Part shown: in pieces, positions 13,036 through 25,182 of the stretch | Position numbering within the stretch: position 1 is the first letter of the stretch | Layout of the letters: every line of letters starts with the position of its first letter | Assembly (NCBI GenBank): GCA_951804985.1 | Contig: OX638134.1 | Coordinates: 78,037,679-78,101,678, forward strand | From: Dryomyza anilis | Taxonomy: Eukaryota; Arthropoda; Insecta; Diptera; Dryomyzidae | Length of the DNA: 64,000 nucleotides | Direction: 5' to 3' | Position numbers and translations under genes: made by a program | The notes under the pieces: generated by a model | Database searches by the model: none | What the model was told of the DNA's origin: nothing | What the model saw: the letters and a program-made list of their open reading frames with translations, nothing else

Positions 13036-16000
13036 TTATTTGATTTCATTAGCTTTATTATATCTTATAGGCCTTTTACTTTTTTTGAAAGTTTAAGGTC
13101 AAATTCTATGGCTTCTTTGTTTCATCTTTATTTAGTTTCAATTTTTAACTAAAGTCACCAGCCTTTCTCCTGCTTTGTTTATAATGATTTTGTAATTCAA
13201 TTAAATATTCTATAAAATAAATAAATTTTAAATATAAAAATGAAAATTTGTGGTTTTTACCATTTTTTTTATAAAACATAATAATTTTGTAGTATTTGTA
13301 TTATTTTGTTCACAATTTCTTCATCGTTTTCTATCTTTTGTTATTGCTGGGTAACACATATTTTTATTGCTTTGGGTTTTTATGACTTTAATTGAGTTTT
13401 TACAGCGTCATGGTCATAACTGAAATTTATCGCTGGAATTTTTGATATGTTTCTGGCTGCAACCATTAAAATGTTTTGTTGGCGACAAAATTTAATTGAG
13501 ATTTAAATATTTTTTTAAACTGGAATTGAAAATGTTGATATTGGCATTTGATATTGGTTTAGAAAAAAATATACATATATAAATATTTTTGATTTTTGTT
13601 TTTATTGATTTATTATATTTTATTCATATTTTTAAAATTTTTAAAAATTTTATTTTATTTTTTAAATGTCCCAAAATGTATGCACCAATTCCATGAAAAA
13701 AAAAAAAAATTTAAAATTTTTCTATTATTATTTTTATTATTTTTTTATGAAATGTTTGTAATGAAATTTTGAGTATTAAAAATTATATATTTTTCAAAAC
13801 ATTTATAATCTAAATTAAAATCAATTTAATAATTGCTTGAAAAATCAACCCTCTACAAATTTAAAATCAACCAAAATTAGAAAAACAACACCCAAAACAC
13901 GTCATATGTTTCTTTGAAATTGTTTTTGTAATTTTATTATTTTTATAATTTCATTATTTTTTAATTCGATAACTTTGTGGGTAGTATAATATTTTGCTTT
14001 AACGACTTGATCCATGGCAATAGTGCCCGCGCACCGCACGCTCCTATGTCCAGCTGTCTGGCGGCAGACTTTTAATCGCTACCACCCCCACCCTTCGACA
14101 GGAGGATGACGACAACGACTACAATGTAAAACAAATTCCAAACAACATTCATCGATAAGGGTGGGAAAATTAAAATAAAAACAGAAACTTGCAGACGACG
14201 ACGCCGACGACGGCAGACACTGAAACCAATTTATGAAAAGTAGAACGGGTCGGGTCTCAAGTGGAACGGGTAAAATCGTGTAGACTTGTGGAATGATTGA
14301 GCAAAGAAATGGTTGAACCGCATAGCATGGGTTCAGACAAACTGACAGAAGGTGGCCCACACAAAAAATTATGAGGGCGCTGTTTAAAAACATACGACAC
14401 AGGGTGCAACATAAAACTGATGCCATCGTCATCATTGACACCACCAACAGCAGAACTACTAACAAAATTTCATCATCATCAATAACAGAATTTTGATGTG
14501 TTGCAACCACCAAACACAAAGCTTTAAATATTAACAAGAAAATTTGAAAAATATCAAATTAAAATCATCAAGCACAAACCTCAAATAAAACACATAAGAC
14601 TCTAATATTATTCAATGGTATTTACTTATTAAAACAATACTATACACTATGGAAAATTTTCAGTGAAATAATATCAAAATACTATTAATTATATAGTTAT
14701 TCTAGGCTCAAATAGAAACTAATTTTAAATGTTTAAAAATTTTAACATACAAACTCTATAAAACACATTGAAGAAACGTACTTTATAGGGGTCTATAGAA
14801 AAAATATTGATTTAATAATATTTAAAATAAATTAATTTGATATAAACTCAAATAAAGTTCAATAGTATTCAACAGTTTTTAATAGTACTTTGTACTATAA
14901 ATGGTTGACGCAGATTAAAAGCACAGATTAACTAAATTAAAAACTAAAGAAATAATATTAATTGTATAGTATTTTGTATAGGCTCTGTATTGGTTAACTA
15001 TTTTTTTATCTTCATAAACATTTTATGTCGTATAGCCAGCATTTATGATATACCTTTTATTAAGTGCTGATTTCCTTTGACCCAAACCTTTTGTTATTAT
15101 TATTATGCAATGTTGGTCTTATAACATATCTATATTGTATAAGGGTTGCAATTTCAAACACCCCCATAGAAAACCCCCTGACAGTATACTGTCGCGCCAC
15201 TTTTACACATATGTCAATATTTTAGAACCATAACCAAATATTTTTCTGTTTCACTTAATACAAAGTTTTATTTTGATTTGAACTGTTTTTACTTAATTTC
15301 GCATTTATAATAGTTTATTATTTGCTGTGCTCGCTCCAGACACGTGTTTGCATAAAATTATGTCGTTTTTTTTAACGCCATTTAAATCTTTGTTACTATA
15401 ATCTAAAGCGTGTGTGAAACCCATAAATAGAAGGGTAGTTTTCCGTTGCTGTTTTGCTAACTAAAAGTTAACTTAAAAACCAAACAAACTAATTTAAAAT
15501 TGTTATTAAAACTATAAAATATTTTGCACACTGCCAACAAATAGCCGCGAAAAATTTTGTAATATTTAGACGCAATTAAAAATTAAATAAATTTTTCGTA
15601 CTCGTTACTTATCTATACATATATAGCTGTCTGTCTTTCTATATGTCTCTCATATATATCTATTATATATTGTATATAGTATGTAACTAATATACAAGTG
15701 TCTTTTGTCACTTGTTTTATACGAAACATGCAATAAAAAATGTATCTTCTTGCGCTGAATAATTTATCTAATCAATGAACGTAACGTAGTCGCCACAAAT
15801 ACCTATTTCGTTTTTTTTTTTGTTTTTTAACTATATTTATTTGTATATCTAATCAGTGCCACATCGTCGTCGTCGTCATTGTCATTTCTATTGGGGGAGT
15901 AGGTTGGGGTTGAGGTTATTTGTAGAAAATATTGTTTCTAAATATTTTGTTGGTCGTTACTAGCTGCCATTTTTGTGGCCATCAATTGGTAGTACTACGT

Positions 16001-16125
16001 TGTATATTTTCCAACACACAAATATTATTATGTTTAATTTTCGTTAGTATTTTTTTTAATGATTTGAAAGTTTTACTTTTATTTATCAGTTTTGTCTGAG
16101 AAGTTAAGCTTTTTCAAATCCTACA
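13036..16125. other. long gene-free stretch
   Basis: The stretch is mostly AT-rich. Two segments have more balanced composition, 14015-14520 (GACGACGACGCCGACGACGG near 14195) and 15300-15480. The 152-residue minus-strand frame at 14079-14537 has no recognisable domain. AAATACTATTAATTATATAG-type phrases at 14610-14960 recur near 28950-29340, pointing to an unclassified dispersed repeat. Confidence 0.4.
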
Positions 16126-16129
16126 ACTT

Positions 16130-16880
16130 TTGACACTATTTTTTAGTATTTGTTGTCATTTTTTCTTCTATATTTTAAAATTATTTTTTCTGCTTTTCTT
16201 TCTACTATCTTTTTACTATTTTTTTCTACTACCTTTTTTAATACTTTTTCTACTACATTTTTTATTACTTTCAAATCCTCTTTTATCCTTCAACTTTTAT
16301 TTTTGGCCTACTATAGTAACTTTTTACTATTTTTGTTCTACTAACTTTTGTTCATATTTTTTCTACTACATTTTCTGTTACTTTTTATGCAACTTTCAAA
16401 TCCTCCTTCATCCTTCAACTTTTTTTGTCCTATTTTTTATAGTATTTTTTGAAAAAAAATATTCTACTTATTTTTTGACTACTCGTTTAACTACTTTTTC
16501 TACTACATTTTCTTCTACTTTCAAATCCTCCTTTATTCTTCAACTTTTTTTGACCTATTTTTTCTACTACTTTTTCTGCTTCTTTTTTACTAACTTTTTA
16601 CTATTTTTTGTACTAACTTTTTTTAATACTTTTTCCACAATATTTTCTACTACATTTGCTACTACTTTCAAATCCTACTTTATCTTTCAACTTTTTTTGG
16701 CATTTTTTTACTACTTCCTTTTCAACTACTTTTTCTACTACATTTTCTGATACCTTTTCTACTACATTTTCTACTACCTTTTCTACTACTTTTTCTACTA
16801 CTTTTTCTACTACATTTTCTACTACCTTTTCTACTACCTTTTCTACTACAATTTCTACTACTTTTTCTAGTACTTTTTTT
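16130..16880. repeat. 12 bp CTACTACTTTTT minisatellite
   Basis: It is irregular at the left (TTTTTACTATTTTT, TCAAATCCTCCTTTATCCTTC) and almost regular at 16725-16870, where TTTTCTACTACT/A repeats every 12 bp. The long plus-strand open frame reading STTF is a by-product of the 12 bp period. Confidence 0.9.
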
Positions 16881-17880
16881 AATATATTAATATATTTTTT
16901 GTTTGTTAGATTTAATTAATATTATAAAATACGTGTATTAAATACTTTGTCAAATAAATCTATTAATAATAATAATTAAAAAAAAAATATATATATTTTC
17001 TATATTTTCCACTAATTTGCTTATTCACATTTATTCTTTTTAATAGTGAAATTTTTATAAAATTATTTATTAACTTTCACTGCATCATCTGCTGCCCTGC
17101 ACTTATAGCCATGCCTAGTATTTTAATCACTGCGCGCTTATGCGCTTCCTGTAATGCTCATTGAAACAATTTGCTATTACTACCGCGACTATAACGTCAA
17201 CTGTAACTAAACAACAACACCAACAACAGCAATTACTATAACAATAGTAACCGCAATAGCCAAAGCAGCAGTAGCAGCAACAACAACAAAATATAAAATA
17301 TGCTCATAAAAAAAAGTAGTAACTACTATAGTTTCCTCATTACAAAACTTATCTCATTGACTATGTGTAGTCGTCCTATACAGCAACACACACAGCAATA
17401 CAACAACTACATAGACACATTGACAATCTTGGCAAACACCTTCTCGCATCGAATGCGCCGCTGCCAAAGTTATTACTGCAGCCCATGTAAACGTTTATCT
17501 TTTGCTTTAGTGCGCTTCACAACAACAACAACAACAATTACAACTACAAAAACTAATAAACAGTTAGGCATAGAGGCCAGGCCGCCATAGCCATTATGTT
17601 TAGGAGTTGTGAACACAAAAGCACAACACGGACTTAAGTTCATTTCCTTGTATAGTTTGTTGGCAACTGCAAATTTGGTGAATATTAATTTGGGGCTAAC
17701 AGCATTTAAATGCGGCTGTTGACAGCGTGCATAATTTTCGGGGTAATCAACGATTTGTCTAAAAGCACAAAAGCTCATTTTAACAATAAACAAAATTATC
17801 AAAATGTTTAATTTGCAGTTTTAGAGTTTTGAAAAGAACTACTCAGTTTTAAATACTAGGTATTATAAAAACTTTATAAA
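16881..17880. other. gene-free stretch with CAA/CAG-rich segment
   Basis: The span 17210-17420 contains CAACAACACCAACAACAG-type and AGCAGTAGCAGCAACAAC runs. These are common in fly 5' untranslated exons and introns, but no frame continues them into a protein. A non-coding exon of tonalli is possible and not demonstrable. Confidence 0.35.
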
Positions 17881-18510
17881 TTAATTAAAAGCTCTTTTTC
17901 CACATTTTTACCAAAGATATTTGTTTTTATTAAAAGTTTTTAAAAATGACTTTAAAGCAATCTTCTCAATTTAAGATTACTTTAAATCAATTTTCTCTCT
18001 TCAATAACTACTTTTTTTTAGCTTTTGTATGAAAGCTGATTTTTTAAGAATTTCCAAAAAAATGTATATCCCATAATATGAGTAAGAAAAGTAGACAAAG
18101 CTGTTCCAAATACTGCAATAAAAAGCTTAAAAACGCTATTACTTTTTTTATGAATTTATAGATAAAAGCTCTTTTTCCAAAATAATGAATTTTTCATATA
18201 AAGTTTTGCAAAGAAAAAGCGTTCTTATAAAATGTTTTATTTAAAATTTATTTAAAATTATTATTTTTACAAAAATCTCCTTTTAATTATGATCAAAAAA
18301 TTTTAAATACTGCAATAAAAAACTTATTAAGAGCACTCTGTACTTTAAAAAACAATTTAAAGCTTCAAAACCAAAAGCTCTTTTAGAACGTTATATTTTA
18401 CATAAAAAAATTAAAATATTCCAAAAAAAAATCTATTAAAAATTACTACTATTGAAGCAAATAGATTTTGTGTTATTTCTAACTTTTATATAGCCAAAAG
18501 CTCCTAATTA
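17880..18510. repeat. AAAGCTTTT-rich degenerate field
   Basis: The short palindrome AAGCTT set in A and T runs recurs many times. The same composition returns at 19860-20350, 22090-22820, 25880-26340, 27580-28500 and 30040-31300. Confidence 0.6.
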
Positions 18511-19860
18511 CTCAGCAAGGTTCTTCCCTGTATGAACAGCTACACTAACGACTACACTTGCTTCAGTTTTTTCGAAATTTTATTCAATGCGTTAGGTATT
18601 TTGTATTTTTATCTATCAAACCGAGTCACATTCCGCCGATATATAGTATGTTTGCTGTGCACAACTACTATATCTCATATCTTTATGTTAGTTTAGTTGC
18701 CACGTTTTGGTTTTATTCATTATTATAGTTTGTTTTTACTTTAGTTATTATTATTGCTTTTTGCCAGTAATTTGTTTATGTCGTTGTCGTCGTCGTCGCC
18801 GTCTGTCTGGTCGTTCCAAAGTTATTAACGATCACGTAGGCCACCAAGTTTTGACATTGATTTGCTGGCTTCGTGTAAAAACTTCTGAGAAAGGTGACAG
18901 AAATTATGTGTTTTAATTGTTGGCACTATTTTTTTTTTTAGTTTTTTGTTCGGCTCAAATATGTACTTGAAACAAGGTTCAAGGTATTGTAACTAGAAAT
19001 ATACAGCATATAGTTCTCATATTCAAATATTGTGTTATTATAAAATTCATAGCTTCTGTTCTAAAACCATAGCCTTACCTCTAAAACAAGGACCCGCCGC
19101 AATGTGTTACATTGAAATTGAAAATTAATAATTAATAATTTCGCGTGTGCTGTCAAGTTTGACAGTTTTTAGTTTATATATAGAGAATTTATAAACTTAA
19201 CCACAGAAATTAACAATAATAATTGATTTTTCAAGTGTAATTTTCAATTTTTTTTTTTATTTTTTGTTATGTTCTCTGCCACTTCAACTAACTGACATTT
19301 CTAAATAAATATTTCTCTCTTTTTCTCTATCTCTTTCCTTTTGCAACGTACATCAGTTTGACATATTGACATCGCAAAGCAACAACAACAGCAACAAATA
19401 GCATTAGCAATATCAACTACAACAACAATAAAATAAAGTACAACAACAATAACTGCTACAACAACAACGTGCAACCCGAGCAATATGTCAAAATAGCATG
19501 ATTTGCGTTCGAATAAATTAAACAGGTAAAAATAGCTTTTTTTCATTGTGTGTTTTCTTTACGTAGTACGTATGAACTGACATTCGAACGAGTACCTCGC
19601 AATGATTTTCACTATATGTTGTTTTTGGTATTCTTTATTTTTGTTGGTTTCTTTGTTTGTTGTTGCTGTTGTTTTTTTTTTTTTGGTATTTCACTTCCAG
19701 CCATATTTTATATATTTAATGTGTGTCGGTTTTGATATTTGTTGGTGTTATAATTTTATTTGTCTGTTGATTTTCATTTTGAAATGTGGCCCAAAATGTG
19801 TGCGTGACACCGGAGGAGGAAAATAATCGATTTTTGAAATTATGGAAAATTTTATATTAA
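18511..19860. other. gene-free stretch with TGACA motifs
   Basis: A perfect palindrome with arms CTGTCAA/TTGACAG lies at 19150-19165. Further TGACA/TGTCA pentamers occur at about 19290, 19355, 19363, 19484 and 19578. A CAACAACAACAG-type run sits at 19380-19470. No gene is visible. Confidence 0.35.
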
Positions 19861-20350
19861 TACATATAAAGCTTTTACCAAAAGCAATTAGCTTCATTGA
19901 GTTATCAGCTTTCATAAATAGCTTAAAGCTTTCATAAAAAAAGCTATAAATATTCCATAAAAAGCTTAAAAAGCTTTTATAAAAAGCTTAAAAGCTTTTA
20001 TAAAAAGCTTAAAAGCTTTTATAAAAAGCTTTAAAGCTTTCATAAAAAGATTTAATTTAAAAAAAAAACTTAAAAGCTTACATAAAACCTTTAAAGCTTT
20101 CATGAAAATGCATTAAAGCTTGCACATAAAAGCTTTAGATCATTCATAGGAAAGCTTTAGAGAAAAAGCTTTTAAGCTTTCATTAAAAGAAAGCTTTTAA
20201 GCTTTTATTGAAAATAGCTTTTAAACTTTAATTAAAAATCTTTGAAGCTTACCTAAAAACTTTTAAGCTTTCACAAAAAATAGTTTGCGTTTTCACAAAA
20301 TTATTTTAAATTCAATGCATAGCAAAATTCGACTTATTTTATAAGCTTGG
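19860..20350. repeat. TATAAAAAGCTTAAAAGCTTT tandem array
   Basis: This is the densest AAGCTT field. Units such as AAAAGCTTTTATAAAAAGCT recur every 18-24 bp around 19970-20040 and decay outwards. Confidence 0.8.
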
Positions 20351-20689
20351 ACAACATTTTTGTATCTATTTTCTTTGAAATTGCTAACAAAAACATTTAC
20401 AGTTGTTCGAACGGAGCACATAGAAAGCTTTCACAATTGTTTATTGCCTTTTTGCGCCGCCGTGTATCTAAACACTTACCGCTCTTTATATCTACACAAA
20501 AACAATATATATATATACTTTGTTTTTTTGTTATTTATTTATACTCTACTTTTTGTTTTTTTTGCTTAATGTTTTTTCTAGTTCAGCGCTTTTTTCTATT
20601 CTTCAGTCGCTGTACTCGCAACGAACCTAATCATTACCATTTTATTTTGTATCTGTATCTGGTATCGTATGGCCATGTTGAATAGATAG

Positions 20690-20835
20690 ATAGACATACA
20701 GCCGGACGGACGGACATATAAACGACAGCGAGATCGCTGCTAAACAGCTAGATATATAAAATATAGCGGCAAGCGGCGAACAGCTTTCATCGTCATTTCA
20801 ATGAAGTGAAGAGTCGAGACGAGCGCAATTATTGC
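20690..20835 (+). promoter_or_regulatory. possible promoter or 5' exon upstream of tonalli
   Basis: The segment departs from the AT-rich background (GGACGGACGGACATATAAAC near 20705, GCGGCAAGCGGCGAAC near 20765). It carries a TATA-like ATATATAAAATATAG at 20752-20766 followed by about 70 bp of mixed sequence. It lies on the same strand as tonalli and 4.4 kb upstream of the first coding exon. There is no direct evidence of transcription. Confidence 0.2.
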
Positions 20836-22090
20836 CAGCGCTACTTTTTTTTATTTTTGTTTTTTGTATTATTATTTTTTACATTTCTGATGTACTACTT
20901 ATGCCCCCCATACACTGTGCTGCTGTTGTACTTATTTTATTTATTTTCTTTCAACATTTTGTTGTTGCTTTTATTGTATTCATTATTTATTATTATTATT
21001 TCTGTGTTATGGTTTTAATTTTGTGCGCTACATTTCTCAATAGATACACATTATAGATAGCCAGATTGTAATACATAAGCTATGCAGATACATTTCTCTC
21101 TTAAGCTACATAAACGATTTGTTGTTTGTGTCAATTACAAAAAGTGTTGGCCATGCGATTGTGTGATGGATAAATAGCGCATTTCGAGTAAAAGCTCAAA
21201 TGTAAACGTAATAGATACAGCTGCAAAAAAATGTATCTACAAAAGTATCTAATGCGTTATAATTAAGTATTTATTATATTTTGAAACCAAAAAAATTCCA
21301 AAAGCTCAAATTAAAAATGTTTAAAAATTGAATTACATAAATAAACTTTGTATATGTATATTTCTTTTTTACGTTTACATTTTTCATTTATTTTTTCATT
21401 CACTCAAATATGGCGCGTTTTGTAAAGCTCAATAAAAACAAACAAACGTTAGGTTGACATTTTCATTTTGTGGTCTTTTGATTTTTCTTCTATGTTGTTG
21501 TTGTTTTGCTGTTATTATAACTGTTATTTATATTTTAGTTATTGTTGTTGTTGTTGTTGCTTGCACACTAAACTTAAATGTCAAGCTTGCATGACGTTTG
21601 CATTTAGGCGCTATACACTCTATGCACGTCAGAGCTTTTTGTACAGACACACACAAAGTTTGCTTGTATGACATCTAGATATAAATTTTTAATATCATTT
21701 TTGTCGTACTTAATAGAATGCTATTTTTACATGTCAATAATAAAAACAAAACAAAACAAAAGTGTGCTCGTCGATGCAGCCAGCCAGCTAAAGCAAAATC
21801 GCTATTAATTGAATGCCCCTTGAGAGCTTTTAGTACAATTAGAATGGTGTCGTTGGACTTGTGCTGAATGCATGTGATATTTAATAGATTTCAAGTTTAA
21901 AAAGCGACATTTGGATTTTTTACCTTTTAAAAGTGTTATTAAAAGATTATTGAAATATCTGAATAAAATTCTTATAGCAAACCCTTAAAAATTATTTATT
22001 TTAAACATCTTTTTAATAGTCTCAAACAATAAGAGCTTGAACAGTTTTTTTTTATTATGTTAAGTATAATATTTTACAAAAAAAAAAATA
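20836..22090. other. gene-free stretch
   Basis: AT-rich sequence with TTGTTGTTGTTGTTGTTGC at about 21541-21560. Open frames are low-complexity F, Y and L strings. Nothing could be assigned. Confidence 0.4.
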
Positions 22091-22820
22091 TTATCGAAAA
22101 GCTTCGGTTTTAGAATAGCTTTTTTATAAAAGCTTTTTTGGAAAAGCTTTTTAGAGAGAATTTTAGAAAAACATTTTCATTCAATTTTTTTTAGAAAACC
22201 TTTTTAGAAAAAATTTGTTCATAAAAGCTTTTTTAGAAAAGCTTTTTTTAGAAAAGCTTTAAATAAGTTTTTTTAGAAAATGCTTAAAAAAGTTTATTTT
22301 AGAAAAAGATTTTTTAGAATATTTATTTTTTAGACATTTTAAAAAAAGCTTTTTATTCAAATTTTACAAATTTTTTAGAAACAATGTTTTTTTAAATTTC
22401 AACAGCAAAAGTATTTTTTCGCTTCAATATCAAATTTCAACTCAAAATTAATTATAAAAGTCACTTAGAAAAAGTCTTGATGACATTTCGAAAAGCTTTT
22501 GTTTTAGAATAGCTTTTTTATAAAAGCTTTTTTAGAAAAAAAATTGTTCATAAAAACTTTTTTACAAAAGATTTTTTTTAGAAAAGCTTTAAATAAGTTT
22601 TTTTTTTATAAAATGCTTAAAAAAGTTTTTTTTAGAAAAAGCTTTTTTAGAATATTTATTTTTTAGACATTAAAAAAAAGCTTTTTATTCAAATTTTTCA
22701 AATCTTTTTAGAAACAATGTTATTTTTTTTAATTTAAATAGCAAAAATATCTTTTCGCTTCAAAATCAAATTTGAGCTCAAAATTAATTATAAAAGTCAC
22801 TTAGAAAAAGCCTTGATGAC
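22090..22820. repeat. about 400 bp direct duplication of AAGCTTTT-rich sequence
   Basis: Copy one (22095-22490) and copy two (22491-22820) share ordered landmarks: TTTTAGAATAGCTTTTTTAT, then AAATAAGTTTTTTT, then AATTAATTATAAAAGTCACT, then AGAAAAAG(T/C)CTTGATGACAT. The unit itself is built of AAAAGCTTTTTTAGA phrases. Confidence 0.8.
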
Positions 22821-25169
22821 ATTTTCTTTTTTGTTCTGCTTCCAATTAAATACAATTACAACGCCTAAACATAGCTATTTTTGCACTTTACACTTAACAA
22901 CTTTGACATTTCTTGCGCTCAAAGTCAAAATGTCCTCAAAGCGTAAATGTCCTTCAAACAAACACTTGCCAACCTCCACACAGACCTTTTTCATAGATAT
23001 GTATGTCGCCCATGTATTTGCTTTACATGTAGTATTTTTACATTTGTGTGTGTGTGTGTGCCTATGTGTAAAATTGTGTCAAGGTGTGCGCGCGCCATCT
23101 TTATAATTCCGCTAGCAATACCGAAAAGTTGAAAACTTCAACCCACCCTCTCCTACTAACTGTCAAAACAGAGCTTGAATAAATAAGAAGAAGATAAAGC
23201 AGAAAAAATCTAAATAAATTGACAGCGCCATATGACGACTTTGACTCAAATTCTTTGTAACCTTCACAGCGAATACAGCGTGGGAGAAATGAGAACAAAT
23301 GGGGGGAGGTTAAAATCAGAGAGCTTTAAATGGATTTTATTTATTATTAGACTAATAGAGTTCGATGTGTTGGCAAAATTCAAGTAAAAGTTTGCAAAAT
23401 ATGTAAAAAATTAAAAATTTAGATCGTACTTTAATTTTAAAAGTTTTCATAATCTAGTAAAAGCTTTTATTGATTTTTTACAAGCCAGCTTTTATTAGTG
23501 TTATATTTTTTAATACAAAGCTTTTTTTCCAAAAATAATTTGTGCGCATATTTCTTTAGAATTGCCATGATTAATTTATTTGAAAAATGATAAAAATTCT
23601 GAATGTTTTTCTGATTAACTTAAAGCTTTCAATGTAAATGTTGCTTGACAAATAAAATTCAAAAAGATTTTGTTTTAATATTACTTCAAGCAACTTACTA
23701 CATAATTTTAACTTAAAAGCTCGCCTTAAATGAAAGCATGAAGCTTTCAACATGATTGCCAACAAACAGCTGCATGTAAAACCAACATCATTTTTGCAGT
23801 TTAACGATTTTTTTTATATATTAAAAAAATACGACATCCTGCCTAAACATTACATAAAAAGTATATACAATGTATTTATTTATATACTTCAAAAAATATG
23901 TTGGCAGGTAATTTTGTTGTGTATTTTTTAACGTCTACATTGTCCTTGTTGTTGTAGGCTTTCTTGTAGCAACAACAACAATAACAGTAGCAATAGCAGC
24001 AGCAACAGACTTTTGTACCTTCCTGTGTTGTTGGCGTGTTTCATACTTATGTTTTAAAGGTACTTATGCTCAGCCAGAAGTCTGTCTTTTTGTCTTACTG
24101 TACGTCCGTCTTTTTGACTGTCTGTCCCTACTACCGCCTGCTCTGTAGCTGTATCTGCTGCTGTCCTTTTCAACCTGCCAACCTTCTGCCGTTCGTGATG
24201 GTACCGTTTTTTTTTTCGTTTTTCAACAATTTCTACCTCCATCTTCTTGCTCAGCTGCTTCCTTTGGCATTCGGCCTCTACTTCTGCAACTTCATCTGCT
24301 TCTACTTCGTACACTGCTTCCTGCCTTTTCATCATAATTTTGCGTATTAAAAGTAATTTCAAAATTTATACTGTATCTGCTGCTGCTTCGGCTGCAGGCA
24401 CACGCACCGCTGTTGACGCCGGTTGCTGTTGCTGTGCCTAAATTTTATTGTCAACACATACAAGCGCCTTGAAATATGCTTTTTTTTTGTATATTTTTGA
24501 AATTTTATTTTTTATTATTTATTTCTTCAACAACATACGCATGTTACAAGCAACTCGACTCGGCGTGCTTTGCCTTGAACCTTTTGCGTTAATCGAGAGC
24601 AGGTGCAAAAAATTATTTTGAGGGACCTGTCTTTATTTTTTTTTTGTATTCTTTTATTTCGGTGTATACAAATTATCTAAAAATGGAAAATACGAATTTA
24701 TATTAAAAAAATTAGACAAATAGTAAAAATATTCATAATTTATTTTTTTAAGTATTTCTTTTGAAATGCTGTCATTTATACAAATTTAACATTCGAAATA
24801 CTTCGAAAGCTTTTCACGCAACTTAAAGCTTTGAACACTACGAACGTTGCGCTCTTCTCTACCTGTTTCACAGCACCGGAAACACAACACATTTCCGTTT
24901 GCTAAATTAAACTTTTTTTAGTTTACTGTCTTTATTGTTTCTATTGTATTTTTAAAATTCTTTTTAGTTTTTTTTTGTAAAATCATTGTCAAAATTTTTA
25001 GTTTTTTTATTTTTATTTTTTTTTTACTTTATATAAATTTTTTTCAATACGTTTGACATTTCTACATGTCAACCGACGATGCAACTTGCATTTGCTATGA
25101 CACCACAAAAGACTTACACGATATATCCAGCAATTGCTCATGGCCTTTTTGTATTTTGCATTATTACAG
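22821..25169. other. gene-free stretch upstream of the first tonalli coding exon
   Basis: The contents are a (TG)n run at 23043-23062, opa-like CAACAACAACAATAACAG at about 23970 and a moderately complex span at 24060-24440 with no conserved frame. AAGCTTTT-type sequence occupies 23400-23760. The region just before 25169 resembles intron sequence ending at an AG, so at least part of this stretch is probably the last 5' intron of tonalli. Confidence 0.4.
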
Positions 25170-25182
25170 AAAAAATGATGAA

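Noticed and set aside
14079..14537. 152-residue minus-strand frame with Cys and Leu content
   Set aside because: No domain, no splice or promoter context and no conserved block recognised. Composition alone is insufficient.
16130..16919. 206-residue and 87-residue plus-strand F/T/S-rich frames
   Set aside because: Explained by the CTACTACTTTTT minisatellite.
24054..24362. 102-residue minus-strand Lys/Glu-rich frame
   Set aside because: Charge-rich composition reflects CTTCTGC-type simple sequence. No conserved motif or transcript signal.
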